Assembly: GCA_913063035.1 (NCBI GenBank) | Contig: CAJXYS010000005.1 | Coordinates: forward strand, 38,875 to 102,874 | DNA: 64,000 bases | Reading direction: 5' to 3' | Source: an uncultured Maritimibacter sp. | Lineage (GTDB): Bacteria > Pseudomonadota > Alphaproteobacteria > Rhodobacterales > Rhodobacteraceae | Shown: positions 1 to 9,247 of the stretch, piece by piece | Layout of the letters: each line of letters starts with the position of its first letter | Position numbering within the stretch: position 1 is the first letter of the stretch | The notes under the pieces: generated by a model | What the model was told of the DNA's origin: nothing | Seen by the model: only the letters and a program-made list of their open reading frames with translations | Databases searched by the model: none | Made by a program: the position numbers and the translations under genes

Positions 1-1269
1 GCCCTCGCGCGTTTCGACATCGGCGCGGCCGAAGAAGCCGAGCGCGCGGATGCGTTCGGCGGACTGCCGGATCGCGCGGGGATTGAACGGGTCGCCCTCC
101 ACCGTGTTGAACTGCCGCCGGATGACGCGGTCGAGCGTGGTCGTGTTGCCCTCGATGTCGATGCGCTCGACGAAGACGCGTTCGCCCTGCACGATCTGGA
201 AGTCCACGTCCAGCGTGCGGGTCTCGGGGTTGCGGGTGATCTGCGGATCCACCCGGATGAAGTTGAGCCCCTGCTGGATCGCGTAGCGCTCCATCCGGGC
301 GATCGCCCGGTCGAGCAGCGTCGGCGAATAGGTGACGCCGGGCCGTATCGTGAGCAGGGCGCGGTATTCCGCGGGGTCGATCTCGGGCAGATCGGAGCTC
401 GCGGTCAGCTGGCCGAAGTCGAAGGACTGCCCTTCCTCGATGCGGAAGGTCAGGAAGAAGGCGTTGCGCTCGCGCGAGAACTCGGAGGTGACGGAGAGGA
501 TGCGGAAATCCACGTAGCCGCGCGAGGCGTAGAAATCGCGCAGCACCTGCTTGTCGAACTCGATCCGCTCCTCGAGGAAGGTATCGCGCTGGATCAGGCG
601 GCGCAGCAGGCCGGCCTGCTTGGTTTCGAGCACCCGGCGCAGGCGCCGGTCGGAAAAGTCCCGGTTGCCCACGAAACTCAGCCGCTCGATCTCGATCACG
701 CGGCCCTCGCGGATCTCGAAGACGAGATCGACGCGGTTGTCGGACCGCTCGATGATGACCGGGTTGACCGCGGCCGAGAACCGGCCGGACTGGCGGTAGG
801 CCTCGGCGATGGCGGCGGCGTCGGCCTCGGCCTGGGACGGGCTGTAGACGCGGCGCGGCTGGGAGTCGACGACCCCGGCGAGGGTCTCGTCATTGATGCG
901 GCGGTTGCCTTCGAAATTGATGACGTTGATCGTGGGGAATTCCTCGACGCGGATCACCAGGCGGTTGCCCGAGGGAACGAGCTCGACCGATTCGAAGAGG
1001 CCGGAATTGATCAGGCTCTGGTAGGCGTCGTTCAGCTGGCCGGCGGTGACGGCCTCGCCGCGCGCGATATCCACGTATCTCAGGATGGTCGGCGTCTCGA
1101 TGCGCTGGTTGCCCTCAATCGCGATGCTCGAGAAGCTGTAGTTTTCGCTTTGTGCCTGGGCCTGCGGCGCCACCGCGCCGAACAGCACCAGACCCATGGC
1201 GAGCAGGACCCCGCGAACCGTGTCCGCCCCGCTGATACGCCTGCCGACACCGCCCCTGTACTGCCTCAT
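1..1269 (-). CDS. bamA: outer membrane protein assembly factor BamA, N-terminal 423 codons (cut by window edge)
   Basis: This is the central Omp85-family component of the BAM complex, which inserts beta-barrel proteins into the outer membrane. The reading frame stays open from the ATG at 1269 to base 1. It begins with an arginine-rich signal peptide ending near AQAQ, followed by POTRA-type repeats recognisable by phrases such as IEGNQRIETPTI, NFEGNRRINDETL, FVGNRDFSDRRL and IEGNTTTLDRVI. The beta-barrel lies beyond the window. Its own promoter and an upstream terminator (separate entries) suggest it is transcribed independently of rseP, although the rseP-bamA order is the usual alphaproteobacterial one. 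The start is inferred from the signal peptide; the Shine-Dalgarno sequence is weak. Confidence 0.95.
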   Translation of the reverse strand, partial: MRQYRGGVGRRISGADTVRGVLLAMGLVLFGAVAPQAQAQSENYSFSSIAIEGNQRIETPTILRYVDIARGEAVTAGQLNDAYQSLINSGLFESVELVPSGNRLVIRVEEFPTINVINFEGNRRINDETLAGVVDSQPRRVYSPSQAEADAAAIAEAYRQSGRFSAAVNPVIIERSDNRVDLVFEIREGRVIEIERLSFVGNRDFSDRRLRRVLETKQAGLLRRLIQRDTFLEERIEFDKQVLRDFYASRGYVDFRILSVTSEFSRERNAFFLTFRIEEGQSFDFGQLTASSDLPEIDPAEYRALLTIRPGVTYSPTLLDRAIARMERYAIQQGLNFIRVDPQITRNPETRTLDVDFQIVQGERVFVERIDIEGNTTTLDRVIRRQFNTVEGDPFNPRAIRQSAERIRALGFFGRADVETREG

Positions 1270-1304
1270 CCCGTACGCCCCGCTTGGTAGAAAATGCCCG
1301 AGTC

Positions 1305-1333
1305 TGCATAGAGAGTAAGGGGTGGGTTGTCAA
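1305..1333 (-). promoter_or_regulatory. sigma70-type promoter of bamA
   Basis: Read on the minus strand, a perfect TTGACA (-35, 1333-1328) is followed after exactly 17 nt by TATGCA (-10, 1310-1305), about 35 nt upstream of the bamA ATG. It sits just downstream of a hairpin terminator, so bamA appears to have its own start. The call rests on consensus match and position only. Confidence 0.7.
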
Positions 1334-1348
1334 AAGCGCAAAGCAAAA

Positions 1349-1370
1349 CGGCCCGGGCGTCGCCGGGCCG
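1349..1370 (-). terminator. intrinsic terminator after the 41-residue peptide gene
   Basis: A perfect 8-bp stem, CGGCCCGG (1349-1356) with CCGGGCCG (1363-1370), and a 6-nt loop. On the minus strand it is followed by TTTTGCTTTG. It lies about 45 nt after the stop of the small ORF at 1416-1541 and before the bamA promoter. Confidence 0.75.
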
Positions 1371-1415
1371 TCCATCCGTTGCGCAAAATCAGCGTTTCGC
1401 GGCTGCGCCGCCGTC

Positions 1416-1541
1416 TCAGATCGAGGCCAGCCAGGCGATCGAGCCGAGCACCGTCCAGATCGCGACGACCCACATGAGCCAGTCCGCGTTCAGGTCCACC
1501 AGGACGGCCAGTCCGGATTGCTTGTCTTCGGCGCTATGCAT
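1416..1541 (-). CDS. 41-residue single-pass membrane peptide, unknown function
   Basis: The ORF starts at an ATG at 1541 with a good Shine-Dalgarno (CGGAGG, 8 nt upstream on the minus strand) and ends at TGA 1416. The product has an acidic/polar N-terminus (MHSAEDKQSGLAV) and one hydrophobic segment, roughly residues 22-40 (DWLMWVVAIWTVLGSIAW), with nothing after it. It sits 68 nt downstream of rseP on the same strand and is followed by a clear terminator, so it may be the last gene of the pyrH-rseP transcript. I do not recognise a family. The RBS, position and terminator support real expression. Its neighbours handle outer-membrane assembly and regulated membrane proteolysis, but no function is claimed. 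Confidence 0.65.
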   Translation of the reverse strand: MHSAEDKQSGLAVLVDLNADWLMWVVAIWTVLGSIAWLASI

Positions 1542-1609
1542 GATCCTCGCCTCCGTTTTTCTGCTTCCGGACATGGCTACCCCGAGATTGTGACGGGATT
1601 TGGGCCAAG

Positions 1610-2950
1610 TTACGGACAGAAAAGGTCATTTGTGAGGGCAAAGACCATCAGCGTCAGGATCAGCGCGAGCCCGATCGCCATCATGATGCGCAGGGCCTTG
1701 TCGCTCGGCGGGCGGCCGGTGACGGCCTCGTAGCCGAAGAAGACCAGGTGCCCGCCATCGAGCACCGGCACGGGGAAGAGGTTGAGCAGCCCCACCGCGG
1801 TCGAGAGCACGGCGATGAACCAGACGAAGCTCTCGAAACCCTGGCGCGCGGCGGCGCCCGAGGTCTCGGCGATGCCGATGGGTCCTTGCAGGTTACAGGC
1901 GCTGATCGCGCCGGTGACCATGTGCCAGAGCCCGCTCAGGCTGCCGTTGACGACCGCCCAGGTCCTGTCGACCCCGAGTCCCAGCGCCTCGACCGGGCCG
2001 GGCGTGTAGGTGCGCGGCTCGAAGAAGGTGCCGCCCGAGATGCCGATCATCGTGCGCTGTTCCCAGCCGCCCTCGCCGTTGGGCAGGTCGACGAGCTTCG
2101 GGATCAGCTTGAACTCCAGCTCATCGCCCGCGCGCCAGACGGTCAGCGCCAGCGGCTCGCCGTCCGAGGCCGCCACGATCTCCTGGAGCTGGTGGAAGGC
2201 CCAGATCGGCTGCCCGTCGACCGCCCGGATCAGGTCGCCCGCCTGCAGCCCGGCCGAGAGCGCGGCCGATTGCGGTTGCACGGTCTCGATCAGGGGCGGC
2301 AGCGGGAACGGGCCCGGCACGGTCGTCTCGGTTCCGGCGCGGGCGACGGTGTAGTCCTTTTGCGGCGTCGGCGCGGCCTCGCGGGCATACTCGTAGAAGG
2401 CGGTATAATCGGGTGTCTGGACCCCGTCGATGGCGGCGATGCGGTCGCCGGGCTCCAGCCCGACGGCGATCTCTGCCGGCATCGGTTTCACATCGCCGAC
2501 GGCGGGCTCCTCGGTGGCGACGCCGGTGGCCATCACCACGCCCCCGAAGACAAGGATCGACAGGATGAAATTCGCCACGGGCCCCGCGGCCACCGTGGCC
2601 GTGCGCGCCCAGAGCGGCGCGCCGTGCATGGTGTGGCGCCGCTCGTCGCTGGAGAGATCCTCGATGCCCTCGGCGTCCTTGCCGCTGGCCGCGTCCGAGT
2701 CCCCGAGGAACTTCACGTAGCCGCCGAAGGGCAGCGCCGCGATCTGCCAGCGCGTGCCGCGCTTGTCGGTCCAGGCCGCCAGCACCGGCCCGAAACCGAG
2801 CGAGAAGATCTCTGCCTTGATGCCGGACCAGCGCCCGACGATGTAGTGCCCGTATTCATGGACGAAAACGATGACGCTGAGCGCGACGATGAAGGCCAGC
2901 ACCGTCATCGCGAAGCCGCCAACGGAAGGGAGAAAGCTAACGAAATCCAA
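1610..2950 (-). CDS. rseP: site-2 protease RseP (membrane zinc metalloprotease)
   Basis: This inner-membrane zinc protease cleaves transmembrane segments in regulated intramembrane proteolysis, classically the anti-sigma factor RseA, and also clears signal-peptide remnants. The HExxH motif is HEYGH at residues 31-35 in the first membrane helix. Two PDZ-like regions follow (GLEPGDRIAAIDG and GLQAGDLIRAVDG). The second metal-ligand motif NLFPVPVLDGGH lies near the C-terminus before the last membrane segment. At 446 residues it has the family's usual length. It follows dxr with an 8-nt gap and is probably co-transcribed with it. An internal ATG 14 codons in (MTVLAF) is an alternative start. Confidence 0.96.
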   Translation of the reverse strand: MDFVSFLPSVGGFAMTVLAFIVALSVIVFVHEYGHYIVGRWSGIKAEIFSLGFGPVLAAWTDKRGTRWQIAALPFGGYVKFLGDSDAASGKDAEGIEDLSSDERRHTMHGAPLWARTATVAAGPVANFILSILVFGGVVMATGVATEEPAVGDVKPMPAEIAVGLEPGDRIAAIDGVQTPDYTAFYEYAREAAPTPQKDYTVARAGTETTVPGPFPLPPLIETVQPQSAALSAGLQAGDLIRAVDGQPIWAFHQLQEIVAASDGEPLALTVWRAGDELEFKLIPKLVDLPNGEGGWEQRTMIGISGGTFFEPRTYTPGPVEALGLGVDRTWAVVNGSLSGLWHMVTGAISACNLQGPIGIAETSGAAARQGFESFVWFIAVLSTAVGLLNLFPVPVLDGGHLVFFGYEAVTGRPPSDKALRIMMAIGLALILTLMVFALTNDLFCP

Positions 2951-2958
2951 AACTGTCC

Positions 2959-4140
2959 TCAGTTCTTGCCTGTTTTCCGGGCGGCCTCGGCTGTCTTCAA
3001 TCGAGCCAAATGGTCCACCGCCTGCACTTTATCAAGGTCGATTGTGGCAGAAGTCAGGTTCCCCGCGGCATCGAGCTGCCCCAATACCGCCTCAACGCAG
3101 CCCGCCATGTCGGGAAAGCGGATCTCCCCGGCGAGGAACGCGTCGAGCGCGGCCTCCTTGGCGGCGTTGAAGGCCGCGCCGGCCAGCCCGCCTTGCGCCA
3201 TCACCTCGCGCGCGAGCCGCACCGCCGGGAAGCGCATCTCGTCGGGGGCGCGGAACTCCAGCTGCCCGATCCGTGCAAGGTCCAGCCGTTCCACCGGCAG
3301 CGCGGCACGGTCGGGCCAGCTCAGCGCGTAGCCGATGGCGTGGCGCATGTCGGCCGGGCCCAGATGCGCCATCAGCCCGCCATCCGCGAACCCCACCAGC
3401 GCGTGGACGATGGATTGCGGATGCACCAGCACCTCGATCTGCTCGGGCGCGAAGCCGAAGAACTCGCGCGCCTCGATCATCTCGAGCGCCTTGTTGAACA
3501 GGCTCGCGCTGTCGATCGAAATGCGCTGGCCCATGTCCCAGTTGGGATGCGCCGCCGCCTGTTCCGGCGTGGCCGCGGCCAGCTGCGCGGCCGTCCAGTC
3601 GCGGAAGGGTCCGCCCGAGGCGGTGATGATCACCCGCTCGGCACGGGCGCGATCCTCGCCTTGCAGCGCCTGGAAGATCGCCGAATGCTCGCTGTCGACC
3701 GGCAGGATTCGCGCGCCGTGGCGCGCGGCCTCGGCCATCATGAGCGCGCCCGCGCAGACCAGGCTTTCCTTGTTGGCCAGCGCCAGCGTGCCGCCATGGC
3801 GCAGCGACCGCAGCCCGGGCACCAGCCCGGCCGCGCCAACGATGGCCGACATCGTCCAGTCGACCGGCCGATCCGCGGCCTCGGCCAGCGCCTCGGGGCC
3901 GGCGGCGGCCTCGGTCCGGCTGCCCGCAAGCGCCTCGCGAAGCGCGTCCAGGCACTCGGGATAGGCCGTCACCGCGATGTCGGCATCGAGTTCGCGGGCA
4001 AGTTCCGCCAGGCGGGTCACGTTCCGCCCGCCGGTCAGGGCCACGGTGCAAAACGCCTCCGGCCCGCCCTGCCGGCGCACGAGGTCGATCGTGTTCTCCC
4101 CGATGGAGCCGGTCGCCCCGAAGATCGAGATGCGCCGCAC
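2959..4140 (-). CDS. dxr: 1-deoxy-D-xylulose 5-phosphate reductoisomerase
   Basis: Catalyses the NADPH-dependent rearrangement and reduction of DXP to 2-C-methyl-D-erythritol 4-phosphate, the committed step of the MEP isoprenoid pathway in the cytoplasm. The N-terminal Rossmann motif is GATGSIGENT (residues 8-17). ALANKESLVCAG and DSEHSAIFQAL mark the catalytic/metal-binding domain. The 393-residue length is standard. It lies 3 nt after cdsA and 8 nt before rseP in a tightly packed minus-strand cluster that also holds uppS, which consumes the isoprenoid product, so precursor and carrier-lipid synthesis are co-located. Confidence 0.97.
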   Translation of the reverse strand: MRRISIFGATGSIGENTIDLVRRQGGPEAFCTVALTGGRNVTRLAELARELDADIAVTAYPECLDALREALAGSRTEAAAGPEALAEAADRPVDWTMSAIVGAAGLVPGLRSLRHGGTLALANKESLVCAGALMMAEAARHGARILPVDSEHSAIFQALQGEDRARAERVIITASGGPFRDWTAAQLAAATPEQAAAHPNWDMGQRISIDSASLFNKALEMIEAREFFGFAPEQIEVLVHPQSIVHALVGFADGGLMAHLGPADMRHAIGYALSWPDRAALPVERLDLARIGQLEFRAPDEMRFPAVRLAREVMAQGGLAGAAFNAAKEAALDAFLAGEIRFPDMAGCVEAVLGQLDAAGNLTSATIDLDKVQAVDHLARLKTAEAARKTGKN

Positions 4141-4143
4141 GTC

Positions 4144-4944
4144 TCAGCCTCCCGCTGCCGGCGGGAAGACCGCCAGCTGCTGATACAGGAACAGGAACAG
4201 CGCCGCGCCCGTCAGCCCGTCGAAGCGATCCATCAGGCCGCCATGGCCGGGCAGGATCGCCGAGGCGTCCTTGACCGACATGCGACGCTTGACCCAGCTC
4301 TCGGCGATGTCGCCCGCCTGCGCCGCCATCGCGGCGATCACCGACAGCGCCACCAGCATGCCCCCTGCCCCGAGCGGCTGCATGAAGGCCGCGCCCACGG
4401 CGGCCGCGCCGACCCAGCCCGCGACCGTGCCCGACCAGGTCTTCTTGGGGCTTATGCGCGGCCAGAACTTCGGCCCGCCGAAGAACCGCCCCGCGAAATA
4501 TCCCGCCACGTCGGAGGCCACGACGACGAGCGCCAGCCAGAACATCCAGTACGGCCCGTGGCCCGCGCGCAGCAGAACCATGCTGACCGAGGCCAGCACG
4601 ATCCCGAGGCTCACCAGCGCGAAGACCCGGCGCTGCCCGGCCGGCAGCACCAGGGCAAACGCCGCGATCAGCACCACGTCGAGCACGTCCCAGGGCGGCG
4701 GCAGGTTGAGCGCCGCGGCCACAGCGACGCCGGCGACGCCGGCCAGCAGCACGGCGATCCGGCGCCGCCCGTCGGGGTCGAGCATCCGGGCCAGTTCCCA
4801 CACCATCAGCGCCGCGATGGCCGCGGCCAGCGCCAGAAAGACGATGCCGCCCACCCAGATCGCCCCGAGCCCAAGCGCGGCGATCAGGACGCCGGAAGTC
4901 GTGCGAAGCGCGAGATCGGGAAAGCTGCCCCCGGCTCCCGTCAT
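4144..4944 (-). CDS. cdsA: phosphatidate cytidylyltransferase
   Basis: Makes CDP-diacylglycerol from phosphatidic acid and CTP at the inner membrane, the branch point to phosphatidylethanolamine and phosphatidylglycerol. The product is 266 residues with about seven hydrophobic segments. The C-terminal family signature is complete: SWVKRR, then KDASAILPGHGG, then LMDRFD. KKTWSGTVAGW lies in the middle. The ATG overlaps the uppS stop (ATGA at 4941-4944), indicating translational coupling, and dxr follows after 3 nt. Confidence 0.96.
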   Translation of the reverse strand: MTGAGGSFPDLALRTTSGVLIAALGLGAIWVGGIVFLALAAAIAALMVWELARMLDPDGRRRIAVLLAGVAGVAVAAALNLPPPWDVLDVVLIAAFALVLPAGQRRVFALVSLGIVLASVSMVLLRAGHGPYWMFWLALVVVASDVAGYFAGRFFGGPKFWPRISPKKTWSGTVAGWVGAAAVGAAFMQPLGAGGMLVALSVIAAMAAQAGDIAESWVKRRMSVKDASAILPGHGGLMDRFDGLTGAALFLFLYQQLAVFPPAAGG

Positions 4945-5669
4945 CCGGCCACCGCACCGAAACGGCGGTCGCGCTTGGAAAACCGCGACAGGCAGCGCGC
5001 GAAATCCTCAGGCGTGAAGTCGGGCCAGAGCGTGTCGACGAAGTCGTATTCGGCATAGGCCGACTGCCAGAGCAGGAAGTTCGAGATCCGCGCCTCGCCG
5101 CTGGTGCGGATCACGAGATCCGGATCGGGCAGGACATGGGTGTCGAGGAACCCCGCCAGGGTCTCGGCATCGACGGCGTCGGGGGCGAGCCGGCCGGCGG
5201 CGACCTCGCGGGCCAGCCGCTGGGTGGCGCGCGCGACCTCGTCGCGGCCGCCGTAGTTGAGCGCGATGGTCAGGTGCACGGTGTCGTTGCCGGAGGTCAT
5301 CGCCTCCAGCTCGTCCATCATCTCGACCAGCTTGTGATCCAGCCGCACCCGGTCGCCGATGAACCGCACGCGCACGCCCTTGCGCAGGAGCCGCGCGGCC
5401 TCGTTCCGGATGTAGCGGCGGAAGAGGCTCATCAGCCCCGAGACTTCGGTCTGGGTGCGTTTCCAGTTCTCGGTCGAGAAGGCGAAGATGGTCAGGTAGC
5501 GCACGCCCAGGTCCGGGCAGGCCTCGACGATGTCGCGCACCCGGCGGGCGCCGGCCTGGTGGCCGAAGAGCCGCGGCCGCCCGCGGCGCTGCGCCCAGCG
5601 GCCGTTGCCGTCCATGATGATCGCCACGTGCATGTCGCCCGCCGCTGCCGGAACCGTGCCATCGGCCAT
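4941..5669 (-). CDS. uppS: undecaprenyl diphosphate synthase (cis-prenyltransferase)
   Basis: Condenses isopentenyl diphosphate units onto farnesyl diphosphate to make the C55 carrier lipid for peptidoglycan and polysaccharide synthesis. The catalytic-aspartate region MDGNGRWAQRRG lies near residues 19-30, FSTENWKR is in the middle, and the substrate-binding signature RTSGEARISNFLLWQ is near the C-terminus. At 242 residues it has family length. Its stop overlaps the cdsA start by 4 nt, and frr lies 48 nt upstream. Confidence 0.96.
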   Translation of the reverse strand: MADGTVPAAAGDMHVAIIMDGNGRWAQRRGRPRLFGHQAGARRVRDIVEACPDLGVRYLTIFAFSTENWKRTQTEVSGLMSLFRRYIRNEAARLLRKGVRVRFIGDRVRLDHKLVEMMDELEAMTSGNDTVHLTIALNYGGRDEVARATQRLAREVAAGRLAPDAVDAETLAGFLDTHVLPDPDLVIRTSGEARISNFLLWQSAYAEYDFVDTLWPDFTPEDFARCLSRFSKRDRRFGAVAG

Positions 5670-5717
5670 GCTACGGATCCCCTTTCACGTTGTCCCCGCA
5701 AGGCCCGCGCCGTACCG

Positions 5718-6284
5718 TCATACCTGCATGATTTCCTGTTGCTTGTGCTCGAGCGCGTCGTCCACGGCCTTGATGTAGTCGTCGGTCAGCTCCTGGATCT
5801 CGTCGTGCCAGATCTTCTGGTCGTCCTCGGACATGCCGGCGGCCTTGGCCTTCTTGATCTGGTCCATGCCGTCCTTGCGAAGGTTGCGGACCGCGACGCG
5901 GGCCTGCTCGGCGTATTGCGCGGCGACGCGGGTCAGCTCGCGCCGGCGTTCCTCGTTCAGCTCGGGAATCGGCAGGCGGATGATGGTGCCGTCCACCACC
6001 GGGTTGATGCCGAGCCCGGAATTCCGGATCGCCTTGTCGACCGCGCCCACGAGGCTCTTGTCCCAGACATTGACGGTGATCATCCGCGGCTCGGGCACGT
6101 TCACCGTGCCGCACTGGTTGATCGGCATGGTCGAGCCGTAGGCCTCCACCATCACCGGTTCCAGCATGGAGGCCGAGGCCCGTCCCGTCCGCAGGCTCGC
6201 GAACTCGGAGCGCAGGGCGGACATCGCCCCGTCCATGCGGCGTTTCAGGTCGTCGATGTCGATATCCAGGTCGTCGTCTGCCAT
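5718..6284 (-). CDS. frr: ribosome recycling factor
   Basis: A 188-residue protein that works with EF-G to split post-termination ribosomes. The sequence shows the family features: the early [16 protein letters not shown] segment, [34 protein letters not shown] and the helical C-terminal domain. The family is normally about 185 residues. It sits between pyrH and uppS, the usual pyrH-frr-uppS-cdsA order in many bacteria. Confidence 0.97.
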   Translation of the reverse strand: MADDDLDIDIDDLKRRMDGAMSALRSEFASLRTGRASASMLEPVMVEAYGSTMPINQCGTVNVPEPRMITVNVWDKSLVGAVDKAIRNSGLGINPVVDGTIIRLPIPELNEERRRELTRVAAQYAEQARVAVRNLRKDGMDQIKKAKAAGMSEDDQKIWHDEIQELTDDYIKAVDDALEHKQQEIMQV

Positions 6285-6325
6285 GCCTGTCTCGCTTTCT
6301 TCTTTCCGGGTCAGCTATACCCGGT

Positions 6326-7060
6326 TCACTCCACGATTGTATAGGTGCCTTCACCGCGAAGGATGCCCTCGAACCCGCCCGGCTCGTCGAGCGAGAAGAC
6401 GATGATCGGCAGGCGGTTATCGCGCGCCAGCGCGATCGCCGAGGCATCCATCACCTTGAGGTTCTTCTGCAGCACCTCGTCATAGCTGACGCGGTCGTAG
6501 CGCACCGCGTCCGGGTTCGTCTCGGGATCGCTGTCATAGACCCCGTCGACCTTGGTGCCCTTGAAGATGGCCTGGCACTGCATCTCGTTGGCGCGCAGCG
6601 TCGCGGCCGTGTCCGTCGTGAAATACGGGTTGCCGGTGCCGGCGGCGAAGATGCACACGCGCTGCTTTTCCAGGTGGCGCACCGCGCGGCGGCGGATATA
6701 GGGCTCGCAGATCTGATCCATCGGGATCGCGCTGATCACCCGGGTGTAGACCCCCAGCGCCTCCAGCGCGGCCTGCATCGCCAGCGCGTTCATGACCGTG
6801 GCCAGCATTCCCATGTAATCGGCGGTCGTGCGTTCCATGCCCTGGGCCGAACCCTGCAGGCCGCGAAAGACGTTGCCGCCGCCGATCACCATGCAGACCT
6901 CGACGCCGAGATCGTGCACCTTCTTGACCTCGCGCGCGACGCGCTCGACGGTGGGCGGGTGCAGGCCGTAGCCCTGGTCGCCCATCAGCGCCTCGCCCGA
7001 GATTTTCAGCATCACCCTCTTGTATCTGGTGGTCTTGTCTGAAGATGATGCCTCGGTCAT
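6326..7060 (-). CDS. pyrH: UMP kinase
   Basis: Phosphorylates UMP to UDP in pyrimidine biosynthesis; it belongs to the amino-acid-kinase fold. [14 protein letters not shown] at the N-terminus, IGGGNVFRG, and [10 protein letters not shown] are diagnostic. I chose the ATG at 7060 ([16 protein letters not shown], 244 residues). The frame stays open further upstream, but that extension has no family similarity and would run into the miaA promoter side. It is the first gene of the minus-strand cluster and is divergent from miaA. Confidence 0.96.
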   Translation of the reverse strand: MTEASSSDKTTRYKRVMLKISGEALMGDQGYGLHPPTVERVAREVKKVHDLGVEVCMVIGGGNVFRGLQGSAQGMERTTADYMGMLATVMNALAMQAALEALGVYTRVISAIPMDQICEPYIRRRAVRHLEKQRVCIFAAGTGNPYFTTDTAATLRANEMQCQAIFKGTKVDGVYDSDPETNPDAVRYDRVSYDEVLQKNLKVMDASAIALARDNRLPIIVFSLDEPGGFEGILRGEGTYTIVE

Positions 7061-7157
7061 CCGCGTCGTCTCCTCGTCCCGCTTGGCGCCCCGGGCAAAA
7101 TGTCGGAAAAGCGCCCGGTGTTCAACGCCAATAACCGCGATCGTCCCCGGAGCCCGC

Positions 7158-8066
7158 ATGTTCGACCCCGCGACCCTCACCCCCGGCACCCCGGTGCTGA
7201 TCGCCGGACCGACCGCCTCGGGCAAATCGGCGATGGCGGCGGTCATCGCGCGCCGGCTCGGCGGCATGGTTGTCAATGCCGACGCGCTGCAGGTCTATGA
7301 TTGCTGGCGCGTGCTGACCGCCCGCCCCACGCCGGCCGAGGAATCGGCGCTGCCGCACCGGCTATACGGCCATGTGTCCTGCGACACCGCCTATTCCGTG
7401 GGCGACTGGCTGCGCGAGCTGGGCACGCTGCTCGACCGGGAACCGGACCGGACCCCGGTCATCGTCGGGGGCACCGGGCTGTATTTCACGGCGCTGACCG
7501 AGGGGCTGGCCGAGATCCCGCCGGTGCCCGCCGAGATCCGCGCCCGCGCCGAGGCGCGGATCGCCGCGGCGGGCATCGCGGCCCTGCGGGCGGAGCTGGC
7601 CGCGCGCGATCCGGCGACCCATGACCGCATCGACCGGCAGAACCCGGTCCGCGTCCAGCGCGCCTGGGAAGTGCTGGAGGCGACCGGCCGCGGCCTCGCG
7701 GCCTGGCAGGACGGGACCGGCCCGCCGCTGCTGCCGCTGTCCCGGGGCCGGGCCTTCGTTCTGGACGCGCCGAAGGACTGGCTCACGCCCCGCATCGCGG
7801 CACGCTTCGGGCAGATGATCGCCGGCGGCGCACTGGAGGAGGCCCGCGCCCGCCGACCGCGCTGGGACCCGGCGCAGCCCTCGGCGCGCGCGATCGGTGC
7901 ACCGGAACTGATGGCCTATCTCGACGGCGAAATGCGCCTCGAGGAGGCCGAGGCGGCGGCCGTCGTCGCCACGCGGCAATACGCCAAGCGCCAGCGCAGC
8001 TGGTTCCGCGCGAAGATGAAAGACTGGACATGGCTGCCCGCCCAGGAGGCAGCCGCGCTGCGCTGA
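7158..8066 (+). CDS. miaA: tRNA dimethylallyltransferase
   Basis: Adds dimethylallyl to A37 of tRNAs that read codons starting with U. The P-loop GPTASGKS is at residues 17-24, and DALQVYD follows as the DSxQ-type substrate motif. [26 protein letters not shown] and the C-terminal [13 protein letters not shown] are characteristic. The start at 7158 is chosen because of a GGAG 5 nt upstream and family alignment. The frame is open back to 7020, but that part overlaps pyrH. At 302 residues it has family length. Confidence 0.95.
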   Translation: MFDPATLTPGTPVLIAGPTASGKSAMAAVIARRLGGMVVNADALQVYDCWRVLTARPTPAEESALPHRLYGHVSCDTAYSVGDWLRELGTLLDREPDRTPVIVGGTGLYFTALTEGLAEIPPVPAEIRARAEARIAAAGIAALRAELAARDPATHDRIDRQNPVRVQRAWEVLEATGRGLAAWQDGTGPPLLPLSRGRAFVLDAPKDWLTPRIAARFGQMIAGGALEEARARRPRWDPAQPSARAIGAPELMAYLDGEMRLEEAEAAAVVATRQYAKRQRSWFRAKMKDWTWLPAQEAAALR

Positions 8067-8197
8067 CCGGGGTCCCGGCGGGAATTTGCCGGGGCCCGGG
8101 GGTTTCCCTTTCGTGGCACGCCGGCGCGCTGCTAGGCTGGCGCCCCGATCCGATCCGCCCGCCCGTTGCCTGCCCGCAACCCGAGGTCACGACGACG

Positions 8198-9022
8198 ATG
8201 AACATCCGCGCGCATCCCCTCTCCACCGCCGGCGACATCCGGATCGCGTCCCTGCAGGGAATGGTACAGGGCGGGCACTGGGACGTCGAAGCCTCGCGAA
8301 GCCTGTCCTCGGACCTTGTGCTTTGGATCACCAAGGGCCAGGGGCGTAGCATGATCGACGGCCACACCCGCGGCTACGGCCCGCACACGGCGATCTTCGT
8401 GCCGGCGGGCACGCTGCACGGGGTGGAAATCGGCCCGCGCGTCCAGGGCTACGCGCTGTTCGTGCCCGGCGGGCTTGGCGCCGGTCTGCCGGACGGGGTG
8501 GCGCAGATCCGTGCCGGTGACGTCTTCGAGCAGGGCGAGATGACCCGCCATGTCGAGGCGGTGCAGGCCGAGCTGGGCACGCGCGGCGCCGGGCACGACC
8601 GCGCGGTCGCGGCCCATGTGGCGCTGATCGCGGTCTGGTTCGAACGCCGCATGGATCGCAACGAGCGGGCCGGCCCGCCGAAAAGCAGCGCCGCCCAGCG
8701 GCTGGTGCGCGACTTCACCCGGCTGATCGGCGAGGAGGTCGACGCGGGCAAATCGGTCTCGGATTTCGCGGCCGCGCTGTCGGTGACACCCACGCATCTG
8801 TCGCGGGTCTGCCGCGACAGCTTCGGCAAGCCGGCCTCCGAGGTGCTGCAGGACCGGCTGATCCTCGAGGCCCGGCGCCTGCTGGGCGACCCGGAGCTGA
8901 AGGTGCGCGACGTCTCCGACCGGCTGGGCTTTTCCTCGCCGGCTTACTTCACGCGGCTCTTCACCCAGCGCACGGGCGCCTCCCCGACCGCGTTCCGCAG
9001 CCGGGGCGCGCGCCGCGGCTGA
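8198..9022 (+). CDS. AraC-family transcriptional regulator
   Basis: A 274-residue protein with an N-terminal cupin-like sensor half (GYGPHTAIFVPAGTLHGVE) and a C-terminal AraC DNA-binding domain with two helix-turn-helices. The first covers VSDFAAALSVTPTHLSRV and the second VRDVSDRLGFSSPAYF, ending FTQRTGASPTAFR. The ATG at 8198 is chosen from the onset of the cupin-like sequence. It lies 131 nt after miaA and 225 nt before the peptide-type ABC operon on the same strand, so it is a candidate local regulator of that operon. That link is positional inference only. Confidence 0.88.
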   Translation: MNIRAHPLSTAGDIRIASLQGMVQGGHWDVEASRSLSSDLVLWITKGQGRSMIDGHTRGYGPHTAIFVPAGTLHGVEIGPRVQGYALFVPGGLGAGLPDGVAQIRAGDVFEQGEMTRHVEAVQAELGTRGAGHDRAVAAHVALIAVWFERRMDRNERAGPPKSSAAQRLVRDFTRLIGEEVDAGKSVSDFAAALSVTPTHLSRVCRDSFGKPASEVLQDRLILEARRLLGDPELKVRDVSDRLGFSSPAYFTRLFTQRTGASPTAFRSRGARRG

Positions 9023-9113
9023 TCGCTGCGCGGCGCGGCCGTCACCCGGCCGGAATGTCGTTTTTTGAAAAGTCGGATGTCGCAAATTTTTCATTCGATG
9101 CCGAAAGCAGGCG

Positions 9114-9142
9114 TTGACGCACGCAAAAAACTGTTGCGGAAT
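9114..9142 (+). promoter_or_regulatory. possible promoter of the peptide-transport operon
   Basis: TTGACG (9114-9119), 17 nt, then CGGAAT (9137-9142), in an unusually A+T-rich stretch (9057-9130) between the regulator and the binding-protein gene. The -35 is good and the -10 is poor, as is common for activator-dependent promoters. The call is tentative. Confidence 0.35.
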
Positions 9143-9153
9143 GGGCCCGCAAC
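9133..9153. promoter_or_regulatory. inverted repeat, possible operator
   Basis: GTTGCGG (9133-9139) and CCGCAAC (9147-9153) form a perfect 7-bp inverted repeat with a 7-nt centre. It overlaps the proposed -10 region upstream of the ABC binding protein. It could be a regulator site or an mRNA leader hairpin. Confidence 0.4.
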
Positions 9154-9247
9154 GGCGGTGCGCGCGGTCGGGGGGATCGTTTGAGGCCTGGCAGCGCCCC
9201 GTCCGCGATACCGGAGAACGACCGTTCTACAGGGAGTAAGGAACGAT

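Noticed and set aside
3010..5058. Long plus- and minus-frame shadows over dxr-cdsA-uppS
   Set aside because: They overlap three genes with diagnostic motifs and have low-complexity Arg/Gly/Ala content.
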